Of a stretch of DNA of 64,000 nt, positions 10,039 to 18,853 are shown piece by piece. The notes beneath the pieces were generated by a model that was given only the letters and a program-made list of their open reading frames with translations, did not search any database and was not told the DNA's origin. Position numbers and translations under genes: made by a program. This stretch comes from Xylanibacter ruminicola Ga6B6 (GTDB lineage: Bacteria; Bacteroidota; Bacteroidia; Bacteroidales; Bacteroidaceae), in assembly GCF_000687715.1 (NCBI RefSeq), contig NZ_JHXD01000016.1:24272-88271 (forward strand), given 5' to 3'. The first letter of the stretch is position 1. Each line of letters opens with the position of its first letter.

Positions 10039-11529
10039 TTATAGATTCTTTTTCAAGGTTTCTTTCCAAGCCTCGTAGGCAGCACGATAAGCAGCACGGT
10101 TCTTGGCATCAGGCTCAATCACCTCCAACTTATCCAGCGAAGCGAAAGCCTCAGAAGCATTAGCATAGATGCCTGCACCTAAGCCAGCACCCTTAGCGGC
10201 ACCAACAGAACCGTCTGTATCATACAGTTCGATAGTAGCGCCACTAACACCAGCCAGTGTATTACGGAACAATGGACTCAAGAACATGTTAGCCTTACCA
10301 GCATGAATCTTCTTGATATCCATACCCATCTGCTGCATAATCTCCATACCATAGCAGAATGAGAATACGATTCCTTCCTGAGCAGCACGAACCAGGTGAG
10401 CCTTGTTATGCTTATTGAAGTTCAAGCCGTTGATTGAGCAACCAATCTCCTTGTTCTCCAATACACGCTCAGCACCGTTTCCGAATGGGATAACAGTTAC
10501 ACCCTCGCTACCGATGGGCACACTGGCAGCCAGATCGTTCATCTCAGCATAACCAATCTCTGGAGTGATATTACGGTGAGTCCATGCATTCAGAATACCT
10601 GTACCATTAATACACAGCAGCACACCCAGACGAGTCTGGTCGGCAGTATGATTCACATGCGCAAAGGTATTTACACGGCTCTGTGGATCGTAGTTCACAT
10701 CACCAAGAACACCATATACCACACCCGATGTACCGGCTGTAGCAGCAATCTCACCAGGATTCAGCACATTCAGCGAAAGCGCGTTGTTAGGCTGGTCACC
10801 ACCTCTATAAGTAATAGGAGTACCGGCTTTCAGCCCCATCTCAGCAGCAGCCTCAGCACTTACTACACTCTGCTCAGCAAAGGTAGGCACGATATCAGCA
10901 ATCAGCGAATGGTCGAATCCATAGTAATCCATCAGGAAGTCAGCCACCTGATTATTCTTGAAATCCCAGAACATACCCTCCGACAGACCGCTTACGGTGG
11001 TATTTGCCACACCACTCAGTCGCATAGCGATATAATCACCAGGCAACATCACCTTATATATTTTACTATAAAGTTCTGGTTCATTTTCTTTTACCCAAGC
11101 CAACTTGGCAGCAGTAAAGTTACCAGGTGAATTCAACAGATGACTCAAGCACTGGTCGGCACCAAGATCCTTAAAAGCCTTCTCACCATAAGGTACTGCA
11201 CGTGAGTCGCACCAGATAATAGCAGGACGCAACGCCTTCAGATTCTTATCTACACAAACCAAGCCGTGCATCTGATACGAAATACCCACAGCCTTAATTT
11301 CCTCAGCTGTAGCTCCGCTTTCCTTCATAATCTTCTGCAGACTCAACTTGGCATTATCCCACCACATCTGTGGGTCTTGCTCTGCCCAACCGGCCTTTAC
11401 AGCCATAATAGGAGCCTCCTTTTCAGGGTAGAAAGCTGTTGCTACACACTTGCCGCTATCGGCGTTAACCAACGATGCCTTCACTGATGAGCTACCAACA
11501 TCAAAACCTAATAGATATCTATTTGCCAT
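10039..11529 (-). CDS. xylB: Xylulokinase (FGGY carbohydrate kinase)
   Basis: The enzyme phosphorylates D-xylulose to xylulose-5-phosphate with ATP, feeding the pentose phosphate pathway. It has 496 aa, as expected. The N-terminal FGGY phosphate-binding loop is LLGFDVGSSSVKASLV, substrate-binding sequence GWAEQDPQMWW follows near residue 50, and the C-terminal half shows GGDQPNNALSLNVL, AATAGTSGVVYG and GGATIELYDTDGSVGAAKGAGLGAG-like glycine-rich ATP-binding segments. It is a single gene here, without xylose isomerase or transporter beside it. Its 3' end shares the bidirectional terminator with fcl. The upstream gap to 11714 is divergent with the receiver gene; I found no convincing TAnnTTTG box for xylB. 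Confidence 0.93.
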   Translation of the reverse strand: MANRYLLGFDVGSSSVKASLVNADSGKCVATAFYPEKEAPIMAVKAGWAEQDPQMWWDNAKLSLQKIMKESGATAEEIKAVGISYQMHGLVCVDKNLKALRPAIIWCDSRAVPYGEKAFKDLGADQCLSHLLNSPGNFTAAKLAWVKENEPELYSKIYKVMLPGDYIAMRLSGVANTTVSGLSEGMFWDFKNNQVADFLMDYYGFDHSLIADIVPTFAEQSVVSAEAAAEMGLKAGTPITYRGGDQPNNALSLNVLNPGEIAATAGTSGVVYGVLGDVNYDPQSRVNTFAHVNHTADQTRLGVLLCINGTGILNAWTHRNITPEIGYAEMNDLAASVPIGSEGVTVIPFGNGAERVLENKEIGCSINGLNFNKHNKAHLVRAAQEGIVFSFCYGMEIMQQMGMDIKKIHAGKANMFLSPLFRNTLAGVSGATIELYDTDGSVGAAKGAGLGAGIYANASEAFASLDKLEVIEPDAKNRAAYRAAYEAWKETLKKNL

Positions 11530-11664
11530 AATTATTTAATAATGATTCTTTATTTATAGTACGTTTCAAATGCAAATTTCCCTAAATAATTTAATAAAAA
11601 CGACTTTTTTCTATAAAAAAGTGATTTTTTTATGTATTTTTGAGTTGAATTTAATTTTTTTGTT

Positions 11665-11672
11665 TACCTTTG
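11665..11672 (+). promoter_or_regulatory. Bacteroidetes promoter for the exopolysaccharide locus
   Basis: TACCTTTG (-7 type) is preceded by TTTG at 11639-11642, 22 nt upstream, close to the reported spacing. It is the only promoter-like signal before the receiver gene and may drive the whole run of tightly packed genes to about 25.4 kb. I saw no inverted repeats flanking it, so no evidence of an invertible promoter. Confidence 0.6.
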
Positions 11673-11714
11673 CACATAGAATGATTAAAAATTGCGGATT
11701 AATATAATTCATAT

Positions 11715-12080
11715 ATGAAGAAGAAAATACTAATACTTGACGACAAAGAGACCATTGCAAAGGTTCTCTCGATTTATCTGATGAGCGACTACGATGTACA
11801 GTGGTTGCCCGATGGTTTGCAGGGTGTAAAATGGCTGCAGGCAGGCAACACCCCCGACCTCATCATCTCTGATATTCGTATGCCAGGAATGCGTGGCGAT
11901 GACTTTTTGGAGTGGATTAAGCAGAACGAGCTGTTCAAGCAGATTCCTGTCATCATGCTTTCCAGCGAGGACTCCACCAGTGAGCGTATCCGCCTGCTGG
12001 AGATTGGCGCCGAGGACTATATCGTCAAGCCCTTCAACCCCATGGAGCTTAAAATACGAGTTAAGAAAATTATTCCTTAA
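11715..12080 (+). CDS. Single-domain response regulator (CheY-like receiver)
   Basis: The 121-aa protein is a receiver domain with no output domain. All phosphotransfer residues are present: acidic pair Asp9/Asp10, phospho-acceptor Asp53 (LIISDIRMPG), Ser83/Ser84 after the beta-4 strand (VIMLSSED), and Lys105 in IVKPFNP. It should be phosphorylated by an unlinked histidine kinase; none is encoded in the window. It is the first gene of the exopolysaccharide locus, 9 bp before a phosphoglycosyl transferase whose N-terminus resembles a worn receiver. A role in switching polysaccharide synthesis by protein contact is my inference. Confidence 0.9.
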   Translation: MKKKILILDDKETIAKVLSIYLMSDYDVQWLPDGLQGVKWLQAGNTPDLIISDIRMPGMRGDDFLEWIKQNELFKQIPVIMLSSEDSTSERIRLLEIGAEDYIVKPFNPMELKIRVKKIIP

Positions 12081-12089
12081 ATAAATAAT

Positions 12090-13283
12090 ATGATAGGTGT
12101 TGTATATCTTGGCAGCAATCCCAAGACCGAGGAACGATTAAGGTACATTCCCGGTCGATTGGTGCAGTACACAAGAAATTACAAAGATGCGGCATCAGCG
12201 TGTTCAACGCATGTCCGCAACGAGCATTTTATTGTGTTTTACGAGCAGGGCGAGCAAGACGACGATATTAACGCCATCAACTTTTTAAAGAAAAAAAACA
12301 AGCACATCTATATTATTCTGCTCACTAAGGATTTTACTGCAGAAAACCGTGCTATTTACCAGAAAAGCGGTATCAACGATACCCTCGACAGCAATGCCTC
12401 TATTACTGAACTCAATAAGAAGATTCAGTTTATTTCCGACCGTGAGAACATGCTGTTCGACGATCAGCAGCCTAAATACAGAATGTTACGATTCAAGATT
12501 CCTCTTTGGAAGAGAGTCTTCGATGTATTCTTCGCATTGATAGTACTCATCCTAACCTCTCCCATCTTCATACTTACAGCCATTGCCATCCGTTTGGAGA
12601 GCAAAGGCCCGATTATCTTCAAGTCAAAGCGCGTAGGTGCCAATTACACCATCTTCAATTTCTTGAAGTTCCGCTCTATGTACCAGGATGCCGAGGCACG
12701 CCTGAAGGAGGTTGCCAAGGAAGCTGGTAACCAGTATGCAGAAATGAACAAAAAGGCCGAAAAGCCATCTATGGTCAGCTTGGACATGGGCGCCAACATG
12801 ATGATTGGTGACGATACCGACATGATGATTGCCGATGATGAGGTGATGCTGGTAGGCGATGACTTTGTGATCTCTGAAACCGACTATAGCAAGGAGAAGA
12901 AAGAAGAAATCGAGAACGCATTCGTTAAGATTGAGAACGATCCCCGCGTAACCAAAGTGGGTAAGTTTATCCGTAAATTCAGTATCGACGAGCTGCCTCA
13001 GCTATTCAATATCCTCAAGGGCGATATGTCGGTGGTTGGTAACCGTCCACTCCCACTCTACGAGGCCGAGAAGCTCACCATCGATACCAGTATCGACCGC
13101 TTCATGGCTCCCGCTGGTCTCACCGGCCTTTGGCAGGTTGAGGAGCGCGGTAAGGGTGGCATGATGTCAGCCGACGAACGCAAGCAACTCGACATCAAGT
13201 ACGGCCAGACCTATAACTTCTGGTTGGATATGAAGATCCTGTTCCGTACTTTCTTTGCCTTCGTACAGAAGGAGAATGTATAA
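12090..13283 (+). CDS. Polyisoprenyl-phosphate hexose-1-phosphate transferase with N-terminal pseudo-receiver
   Basis: The C-terminal part is a monotopic phosphoglycosyl transferase that starts glycan assembly by moving a sugar-1-phosphate onto undecaprenyl phosphate. PLWKRVFDVFFALIVLILTSPIF (residues 138-160) is the membrane re-entrant helix, FNFLKFRSM (189-197) and SIDELPQLFNILKGDMSVVGNRP (298-320) hold the catalytic region. Residues 1-125 have the size and alternating pattern of a receiver but lack the phospho-acceptor Asp (IVFYEQ where LIISD would be). Residues about 203-282 are an extra insert between catalytic blocks, including three tandem octapeptides MMIGDDTD, MMIADDEV, MLVGDDFV. The gene follows the free receiver by 9 bp. 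The sugar specificity cannot be read from sequence. Confidence 0.9.
   Translation: MIGVVYLGSNPKTEERLRYIPGRLVQYTRNYKDAASACSTHVRNEHFIVFYEQGEQDDDINAINFLKKKNKHIYIILLTKDFTAENRAIYQKSGINDTLDSNASITELNKKIQFISDRENMLFDDQQPKYRMLRFKIPLWKRVFDVFFALIVLILTSPIFILTAIAIRLESKGPIIFKSKRVGANYTIFNFLKFRSMYQDAEARLKEVAKEAGNQYAEMNKKAEKPSMVSLDMGANMMIGDDTDMMIADDEVMLVGDDFVISETDYSKEKKEEIENAFVKIENDPRVTKVGKFIRKFSIDELPQLFNILKGDMSVVGNRPLPLYEAEKLTIDTSIDRFMAPAGLTGLWQVEERGKGGMMSADERKQLDIKYGQTYNFWLDMKILFRTFFAFVQKENV
12798..12869 (+). repeat. Three tandem 24-nt units encoding a Met/Asp octapeptide repeat
   Basis: Three consecutive 8-codon units encode MMIGDDTD, MMIADDEV and MLVGDDFV inside the catalytic domain of the phosphoglycosyl transferase. 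The DNA units are diverged at third positions, so the repeat is old or selected at protein level. Confidence 0.85.
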
Positions 13284-13298
13284 CTAAATCCCTACATT

Positions 13299-14255
13299 AT
13301 GAACAGATTCTATCGACTGATATTCATATTTGCTGTAGCTACAACCAGCACGACAGCCCTCGCCCAATTCAACGAGAGCGGTATTAGTGCCGGTTTCTTT
13401 GATTCCAGCAACGAAAAAGATATTAACTTTTCGGAATTCCATCTGCCACCATTGGCAGTATTATTTGAAAATGCGAAATCTAATCCGCAGATTCTTTCAC
13501 TGGAAAAGGCTCGTCAATTAGCAGAAGCAGAAGTTGCCAAACAAAAACGCCACATTTTCTCATACCTCACAGGTCATGCCAGCTATAGTTATGGTATAGG
13601 TGACATGTGGGGCAATACCTCATCAGCATATAGTGCAACAATTTATCAATATCAAGGTTCCCAACAAAGTTATTGGAATATTGGAGTAGGCTTGGCAATT
13701 CCCGTTGAAGACATTTTGGATTTAACAGCCGCTGTAAAACGAAAAAGAATAGATGTGGAGAAGGCTGCTATTGAGAAAGACATTGCATACGACCAACTTA
13801 AATTACAAATTGCAACACTATTTATAAAAATCACCAATAATCTTGTATCACTCAAGACCTTAGGTGAAGCCGCTGCTGCATATCAAGGAGCTGGTGCATT
13901 AGATCGTGAAGATTTCGAAAATGGCAATATGGATATCGCCTCTTATGCATCTACTAAAATGTATGAAAGCGGTCAAGTATCTGGATATCAAAGTTTACAA
14001 ACTGAAATAACCACAGATATTATTACCCTTGAAATCTTAACCCATACACCCATTATTACAAATGCAACAACAGAAATTACGCTTGATAAGAGCATTAGCA
14101 AGACACCAAAAGAACAGGCCAAAGAAAACAAGGCTAACGAGAAAAGAATCAAAGCTTTAGAAAAAGAGGAAAAAGATAAGCTCAAGAAATTGGAGAAAGC
14201 AGAAGCTAAAGCGGAAAAAGCTGCAGCCAAAGCCGCTAAGAAGCAAAAGAAATAA
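13299..14255 (+). CDS. Short TolC-like outer-membrane/periplasmic protein with Lys/Ala-rich tail
   Basis: The first about 23 residues are a signal peptide (FIFAVATTSTTALAQ). The middle resembles the helical repeat of the outer membrane efflux protein (TolC/OEP) family: NPQILSLEKARQLAEAEVAKQKR, then GVGLAIPVEDILDLTAAVKRKRIDVEKAAIEKDI and a helix rich in Leu and Ile. At 318 aa it is much shorter than a full TolC (about 420-480) and seems to carry only one half-repeat. Residues about 265-318 are an almost pure Lys/Ala/Glu coiled coil ending KAAAKAAKKQKK. It sits between the initiating transferase and the copolymerase, where a polysaccharide export component is expected. An export role is likely; pore formation by this short form is doubtful. 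Confidence 0.7.
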   Translation: MNRFYRLIFIFAVATTSTTALAQFNESGISAGFFDSSNEKDINFSEFHLPPLAVLFENAKSNPQILSLEKARQLAEAEVAKQKRHIFSYLTGHASYSYGIGDMWGNTSSAYSATIYQYQGSQQSYWNIGVGLAIPVEDILDLTAAVKRKRIDVEKAAIEKDIAYDQLKLQIATLFIKITNNLVSLKTLGEAAAAYQGAGALDREDFENGNMDIASYASTKMYESGQVSGYQSLQTEITTDIITLEILTHTPIITNATTEITLDKSISKTPKEQAKENKANEKRIKALEKEEKDKLKKLEKAEAKAEKAAAKAAKKQKK

Positions 14256-14270
14256 ACAAAATTTGCCACT

Positions 14271-16448
14271 ATGGATTTATTTAGATATATAGTCAGATTC
14301 CTATTTAAAATCAGATGGTATCTTATCATCTTACCAATGATTGCTTTGGTCGTTGCGTGGTTTTCAACACGCGATATGGAACGAGTGTATGATACAAACA
14401 CCACCATCTATACAGGAATGATTACAGGATACAATATTGAGGGAGGCACAGGAACTGCAGGTGGTCAATCGCAAACAAACATGACAAATTTAATATTACT
14501 AATTACGACTGATGCAACAGTCCATGAAGTTTCCTTACGATTATTTGCCCGCTGTATGATGTATGGTAATGCAAACAAAGACAATAACTATATTTCCGCC
14601 GAACACTATCGCCAATTATATAATAGCGTTCCAGCAGAAGTAAAAGCACTAATCAACCATAATAGCGAAAATGCGACATATGCTAACTTAAAAGCTTATG
14701 AACGCCCTTCAGCTGACAACTTTGTTTTTGGACTTACAAATTATCATCCATATTTTGGAATCAATAGTATCACTTCGAGATTGAAAGTATTACAACTTCA
14801 AAGAAGCGATATTATCGATATCGGATATTCATCTAACGATGCAGGTATTGCTTATAACACCTTAGATATATTAAATGAGGTATTCGCCCGTCAATATGCT
14901 TTATTACGTTATGGCGAGACCAATAATGTAATCAAATTCTTTGAACGAGAGGTAGCTCGCCTATATCGTATTTTAACAAATGCAGAAGATGATCTGATCC
15001 GCTACAATGTTGAGAAAAGAATTATTAATTATGGTGAGCAGACGAAATTGCTTTCAGGTATGGACGCTACTCAGAAGACAACAGACAATGATCTTCTGAT
15101 TAACAAAACTACAACACGTGCTCTGATGAACTATTTAGAACGTCAATTAGGCGATCGTGCAAAAGTCATCAAAGCAAATAGAGACTTCACTAATCAGGTG
15201 ACCGATATTTCTCGTATTCAATCACGCATCTCAAACCTTCGTTTAATGAGCAGTGAAGGAGGTACTAGCGGAGTTGAAACACAAACCGAGCTTGCAAAAG
15301 CGCAACGTATGCTCCAAGAAGCCTCAAACAATGTCAAAGGTCTTGTTAAGGATATTGAGGCTGGCAATTATAATACAGAAACGGGTGTCAAAGCTACAGG
15401 AATGATTGATAAATGGCTAGAGCAAGTCCTAAAGCTGGAAGAAACCAAAGCCCACGAAAGCGCCCAGGATGTCATGCGAGAAAAAATTGACAAAGAAGTT
15501 TTGTACTATGCACCAATTGGTGCAACAGTATCACGAAAAGAGCGACACATTGCCTTTATTGAGGGCAATTATATGGAAATGTTGAAAGCATTAAATAGCG
15601 CTCGTCTGCGTCAGAAAAATCTTCAGATGTCTACCGCTACGCTCAGAGTACTGAACCCTCCGATGTATCCGATGAATGCTCAGCCAACAAACCGAATGAT
15701 GACACTATTGGGTGCATTTATGCTTACATTTGTGTTCGTTGCTTTATATTTCTTCATTATAGAATTACTTGACAGGACTCTTAGAGACAGGATGCGTTCA
15801 GAACGAATTACCCAATTACCAGTCATGGGCTGTTTCCCCAAAGAAAGCAATTTACGTTATCGCCGATTCAATAAAACCATTGCTGACATGGCCCTCCGGC
15901 AGCTCAGTAAAGCACTATTACCCCACTTTGAGGAAGGCAAACAAAATGTACTGAATCTGATATCAACAGATGCCGCTAACGGAAAAAGTTATATTGCCCA
16001 AGAATTAGAGAACTATTGGATTTCTATAGGTCTCCAAGTACGTCGCATCACATACGATGAAGACTACTTGGCAGAGGATAGCCGCTTCATTTTGGCAAAA
16101 GATATTAAAGACATATGTCCAGATCTACTCCCTAATGAAATTGCGATTGTAGAGTATCCGAATTTGGACGATAATTCAATTCCACCAGCATTGCTCAATA
16201 TGGGCACTGTCAATTTATTAGTTACTCGTGCAAACCGCACTTGGAAAGATGTCGACCAAAAAGCATTAAAAGAATTGAATGAACGATTGGAGAACAAGAA
16301 TTCTCTCTTCATGTACTTGACAGAATGCCAACGTTATGCTGTTGAAGAATTTGTAGGTCAGTTACCGCCATACACCCCATTCAACAACTTCATCTATAGA
16401 ATGTCACAAATGGGTCTGACTGCGGTTGAAAATAGTCATGCAAAATAA
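14271..16448 (+). CDS. Polysaccharide copolymerase/chain-length protein (Wzz/GumC type) with degenerate kinase domain
   Basis: This 725-aa inner-membrane protein has one membrane helix near residues 18-36 (WYLIILPMIALVVAWFS) and another about 476-500 (LLGAFMLTFVFVALYFFIIELL), with a large helical periplasmic region between, as in Wzz/GumC proteins. LNPPMYPMNAQPTNRMM just before the second helix is the typical Pro-rich motif. The cytoplasmic C-terminus resembles a BY-kinase fold: STDAANGKSYIAQEL stands where a Walker A would be but lacks the leading Gly, and no Tyr cluster closes the protein. It probably controls chain length and export without kinase activity. The next gene starts at the base after its stop codon. 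Confidence 0.85.
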   Translation: MDLFRYIVRFLFKIRWYLIILPMIALVVAWFSTRDMERVYDTNTTIYTGMITGYNIEGGTGTAGGQSQTNMTNLILLITTDATVHEVSLRLFARCMMYGNANKDNNYISAEHYRQLYNSVPAEVKALINHNSENATYANLKAYERPSADNFVFGLTNYHPYFGINSITSRLKVLQLQRSDIIDIGYSSNDAGIAYNTLDILNEVFARQYALLRYGETNNVIKFFEREVARLYRILTNAEDDLIRYNVEKRIINYGEQTKLLSGMDATQKTTDNDLLINKTTTRALMNYLERQLGDRAKVIKANRDFTNQVTDISRIQSRISNLRLMSSEGGTSGVETQTELAKAQRMLQEASNNVKGLVKDIEAGNYNTETGVKATGMIDKWLEQVLKLEETKAHESAQDVMREKIDKEVLYYAPIGATVSRKERHIAFIEGNYMEMLKALNSARLRQKNLQMSTATLRVLNPPMYPMNAQPTNRMMTLLGAFMLTFVFVALYFFIIELLDRTLRDRMRSERITQLPVMGCFPKESNLRYRRFNKTIADMALRQLSKALLPHFEEGKQNVLNLISTDAANGKSYIAQELENYWISIGLQVRRITYDEDYLAEDSRFILAKDIKDICPDLLPNEIAIVEYPNLDDNSIPPALLNMGTVNLLVTRANRTWKDVDQKALKELNERLENKNSLFMYLTECQRYAVEEFVGQLPPYTPFNNFIYRMSQMGLTAVENSHAK

Positions 16449-17981
16449 ATGGTAAATAAAATATATTCAAGTAGAATATCAGAATACACCCATGAAAATG
16501 GAGGAAGAGTATTATTACTCTTTCTCCTATTTTTCCTTGCAATATACCAATTAATTACATCTGGTCTAAATGCGCTTGCTTTAATATGCGTTTCACCTCT
16601 CGTAATAGTTTTTGTATATTTAGCATTCAACCAAAGGATGTTCACGTTTTGGGCATTAATAGTCATTAACTATCTCATTCAGATGAAAGACATTACGCTT
16701 CCTATCCCAATGTCTCTACCAAATGAAATGCTCGAAATTTTGTTATTAGCTATTGCTATTTTTGATATCCGCCAAACCGCAAAAATTGAAAAGATACTAA
16801 ATCCCATGCTATTAGCCTTGATTATATGGTGTAGTTTCTGCACATTGGAGATTCTTAATGACACATGTAATTTAGGCATAAATTTCGGAGCTTGGTACCA
16901 AGGAGCAAGACTTATGGCCTTTCAACTATTATACACATTTCTTGTTTTTACTATCTATATATCATCACCTAAAATATTGATGAGATACATTAAACTATGG
17001 GCATTTTTGTCTCTATTTTCTGCATTTTGGGTATGGAAACAGCAAAACATGGGGTTTACTCCTGCAGAAAACGCATGGATCCAGACTCGTGGCCGATTAA
17101 CACACATTCTTAATGCCGGAACACTTATACGCTATTTTTCAACATTTAGCGATGCTGCAAATTATGGTTGTAACGCTGCAGCAACAACAGTTGCATTTAT
17201 TCTTTTCGGCATGACGACGAGAATTAGAAAAGACAAACTCTTATTCTTAATTACCGGTATACTCGTTTTTTGGGGAATGTTTGCATCTGGAACAAGAACA
17301 GCAATTTTTTGTGTTGCCGCAGGTTTTGCACTTTACATATTCATATCAAAGTCATTTAAGATAGCAATACCTTTCACCATAGTATTTGGTATATTTGCCT
17401 TTATTCTAGCCTTTACCACAATAGGAAATGGTAACCAGCAAATTCGTAGAATGCGATCAGCATTCAATAAAGATGACGCTTCTGCAAATGTCCGCGAAGT
17501 AAATAAAGAAGTTATCAGGAAATACATTCAAGATGCACCATGGGGCATTGGTTTGGGTATGGGATGGGATAATGTACCTGCAAATAGTAAATATTTTAAG
17601 TTAGCTACAATACCGCCCGACTCTGAGTATGTATTTATATGGATACGTACAGGTCCCATCGGAATGACTATGTTTATTATTTGTACAGCAATAATGATAG
17701 CTGCAGCATGTTCCACAATTTTATTTAGATTGAAAAATGCATCACTTAGGGGAATAGGAGCAGGGTTCACTTGTGCCTTTTTATCGATACAACTAGGCGG
17801 ATATGCAAATCAGGTTATAATGCAGTTTCCCAATTGCTTAATATTCTATGGCGGGCTCTCTATCGTTTTCATATTGCCTGAACTAGAACCTGCATGGACA
17901 GAATACGAACAACAACGAATTGCGATACAAGAAGAAAAGAAAAGATTAAAACTGGAAAAGAAACTTGCAAAACGAGTATAA
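16449..17981 (+). CDS. O-antigen ligase/polymerase-like membrane protein (Wzy candidate)
   Basis: This 510-aa protein has about 11-12 predicted hydrophobic segments spread over residues 20-480 and a Lys/Glu-rich cytoplasmic tail. A long loop between residues about 310 and 400 contains RRMRSAFNKDDASANVREV and the WGIGLGMGWDNVP/PDSEYVFIWIRTGPIG region that is common in O-antigen ligase and polymerase (Wzy_C type) proteins. Position in the locus, between copolymerase and glycosyltransferases, supports a polymerase joining repeat units at the outer face of the inner membrane. Sequence is AT-rich (many ATA and AAA codons), unlike the upstream core genes. The following GT2 gene begins 17 bp before its stop. 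Confidence 0.8.
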   Translation: MVNKIYSSRISEYTHENGGRVLLLFLLFFLAIYQLITSGLNALALICVSPLVIVFVYLAFNQRMFTFWALIVINYLIQMKDITLPIPMSLPNEMLEILLLAIAIFDIRQTAKIEKILNPMLLALIIWCSFCTLEILNDTCNLGINFGAWYQGARLMAFQLLYTFLVFTIYISSPKILMRYIKLWAFLSLFSAFWVWKQQNMGFTPAENAWIQTRGRLTHILNAGTLIRYFSTFSDAANYGCNAAATTVAFILFGMTTRIRKDKLLFLITGILVFWGMFASGTRTAIFCVAAGFALYIFISKSFKIAIPFTIVFGIFAFILAFTTIGNGNQQIRRMRSAFNKDDASANVREVNKEVIRKYIQDAPWGIGLGMGWDNVPANSKYFKLATIPPDSEYVFIWIRTGPIGMTMFIICTAIMIAAACSTILFRLKNASLRGIGAGFTCAFLSIQLGGYANQVIMQFPNCLIFYGGLSIVFILPELEPAWTEYEQQRIAIQEEKKRLKLEKKLAKRV

Positions 17982-18849
17982 ATTATCCATCATAACGATC
18001 AATTACAACGGTCTGAAAGATACCTGCGAGTTGATTGGTTCCTTCCCCTTCAACAATGATATGGAGGTGATAGTGGTAGATAATGCCTCAACTCAAGACG
18101 AAGCAGGCATCATTGCTGAGAATTATCCACACGTTAAAGTCATTCGCAGTCCGCGTAATCTCGGTTTTGCCGGAGGTAATAATTTAGGTATTAAGGAAGC
18201 AAAAGGCAAGTACGTTCTTTTAATTAATAACGACACCTATTTCAAGGAGTTCAATATAGAACCGCTCATTAAACGCCTAGAATCATCAGATAAGATCGGT
18301 ATCATCTGCCCCAAACTCCGTTTTGCATGGGATAGCAATCCAATTCAGTTTGCCGGCTACTCCCCTTTATCAAAAATAACAGTGAGGAACCAAGCCATTG
18401 GCTTCGGCGAAGAAGACCATGGACAATACAACAAAGCCCACCAAACTCCATACGCTCATGGAGCAGCTATGTTGCTAAAGCGTGAAGCCATTGATAAAGT
18501 CGGCCTCATGCCCGAATGTTACTTTCTTTATTACGAAGAAATAGACTGGTCAATGATGTTCACCCGGGCCGGTTACGAAATATGGTACGATCCAGCATGT
18601 ACCGTTTACCACAAAGAAAGCCAAACAACTGGTCAAAACAGCCCCCTCCGTACATACTATATAACTCGCAATAGATTATTGCTAGTAAAACGAAATTACA
18701 AAGGTATTAGCAAATACCTATCATATATATACCTTATTGGTATAGTCGCCCCTCGCGACATAATCAAATACACCCTCCAAGGCAGATTTGACTTAGTCAA
18801 ATCCATCTGCAAAGGCATTGTCAACTGTCAATTACAAATTATCAATTAA
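17965..18849 (+). CDS. Family 2 glycosyltransferase (rhamnosyltransferase-like)
   Basis: This 294-aa GT-A enzyme starts with LSIITINYNGLKDTCELI, has the nucleotide-binding VIVVDNAST, and the metal-binding DXD equivalent in VLLINNDTYF. The acceptor region AHGAAMLLKREAIDKVGLMPECYFLYYEEIDWSMMFTRAGYE is typical of rhamnosyltransferase-type family 2 enzymes. It probably adds one sugar to the lipid-linked repeat unit at the cytoplasmic face. No ATG is available near the start: the best start is the TTG at 17965 inside the end of the wzy-like gene, suggesting translational coupling. The sugar donor is unknown. Confidence 0.85.
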   Translation: MQNEYKLSIITINYNGLKDTCELIGSFPFNNDMEVIVVDNASTQDEAGIIAENYPHVKVIRSPRNLGFAGGNNLGIKEAKGKYVLLINNDTYFKEFNIEPLIKRLESSDKIGIICPKLRFAWDSNPIQFAGYSPLSKITVRNQAIGFGEEDHGQYNKAHQTPYAHGAAMLLKREAIDKVGLMPECYFLYYEEIDWSMMFTRAGYEIWYDPACTVYHKESQTTGQNSPLRTYYITRNRLLLVKRNYKGISKYLSYIYLIGIVAPRDIIKYTLQGRFDLVKSICKGIVNCQLQIIN

Positions 18850-18853
18850 CGAC

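Noticed and set aside
11530..11714. Invertible promoter before the exopolysaccharide locus
   Set aside because: I looked for inverted repeats flanking the promoter, as in Bacteroides capsule loci, and saw none; no UpxY/UpxZ-like gene is present.
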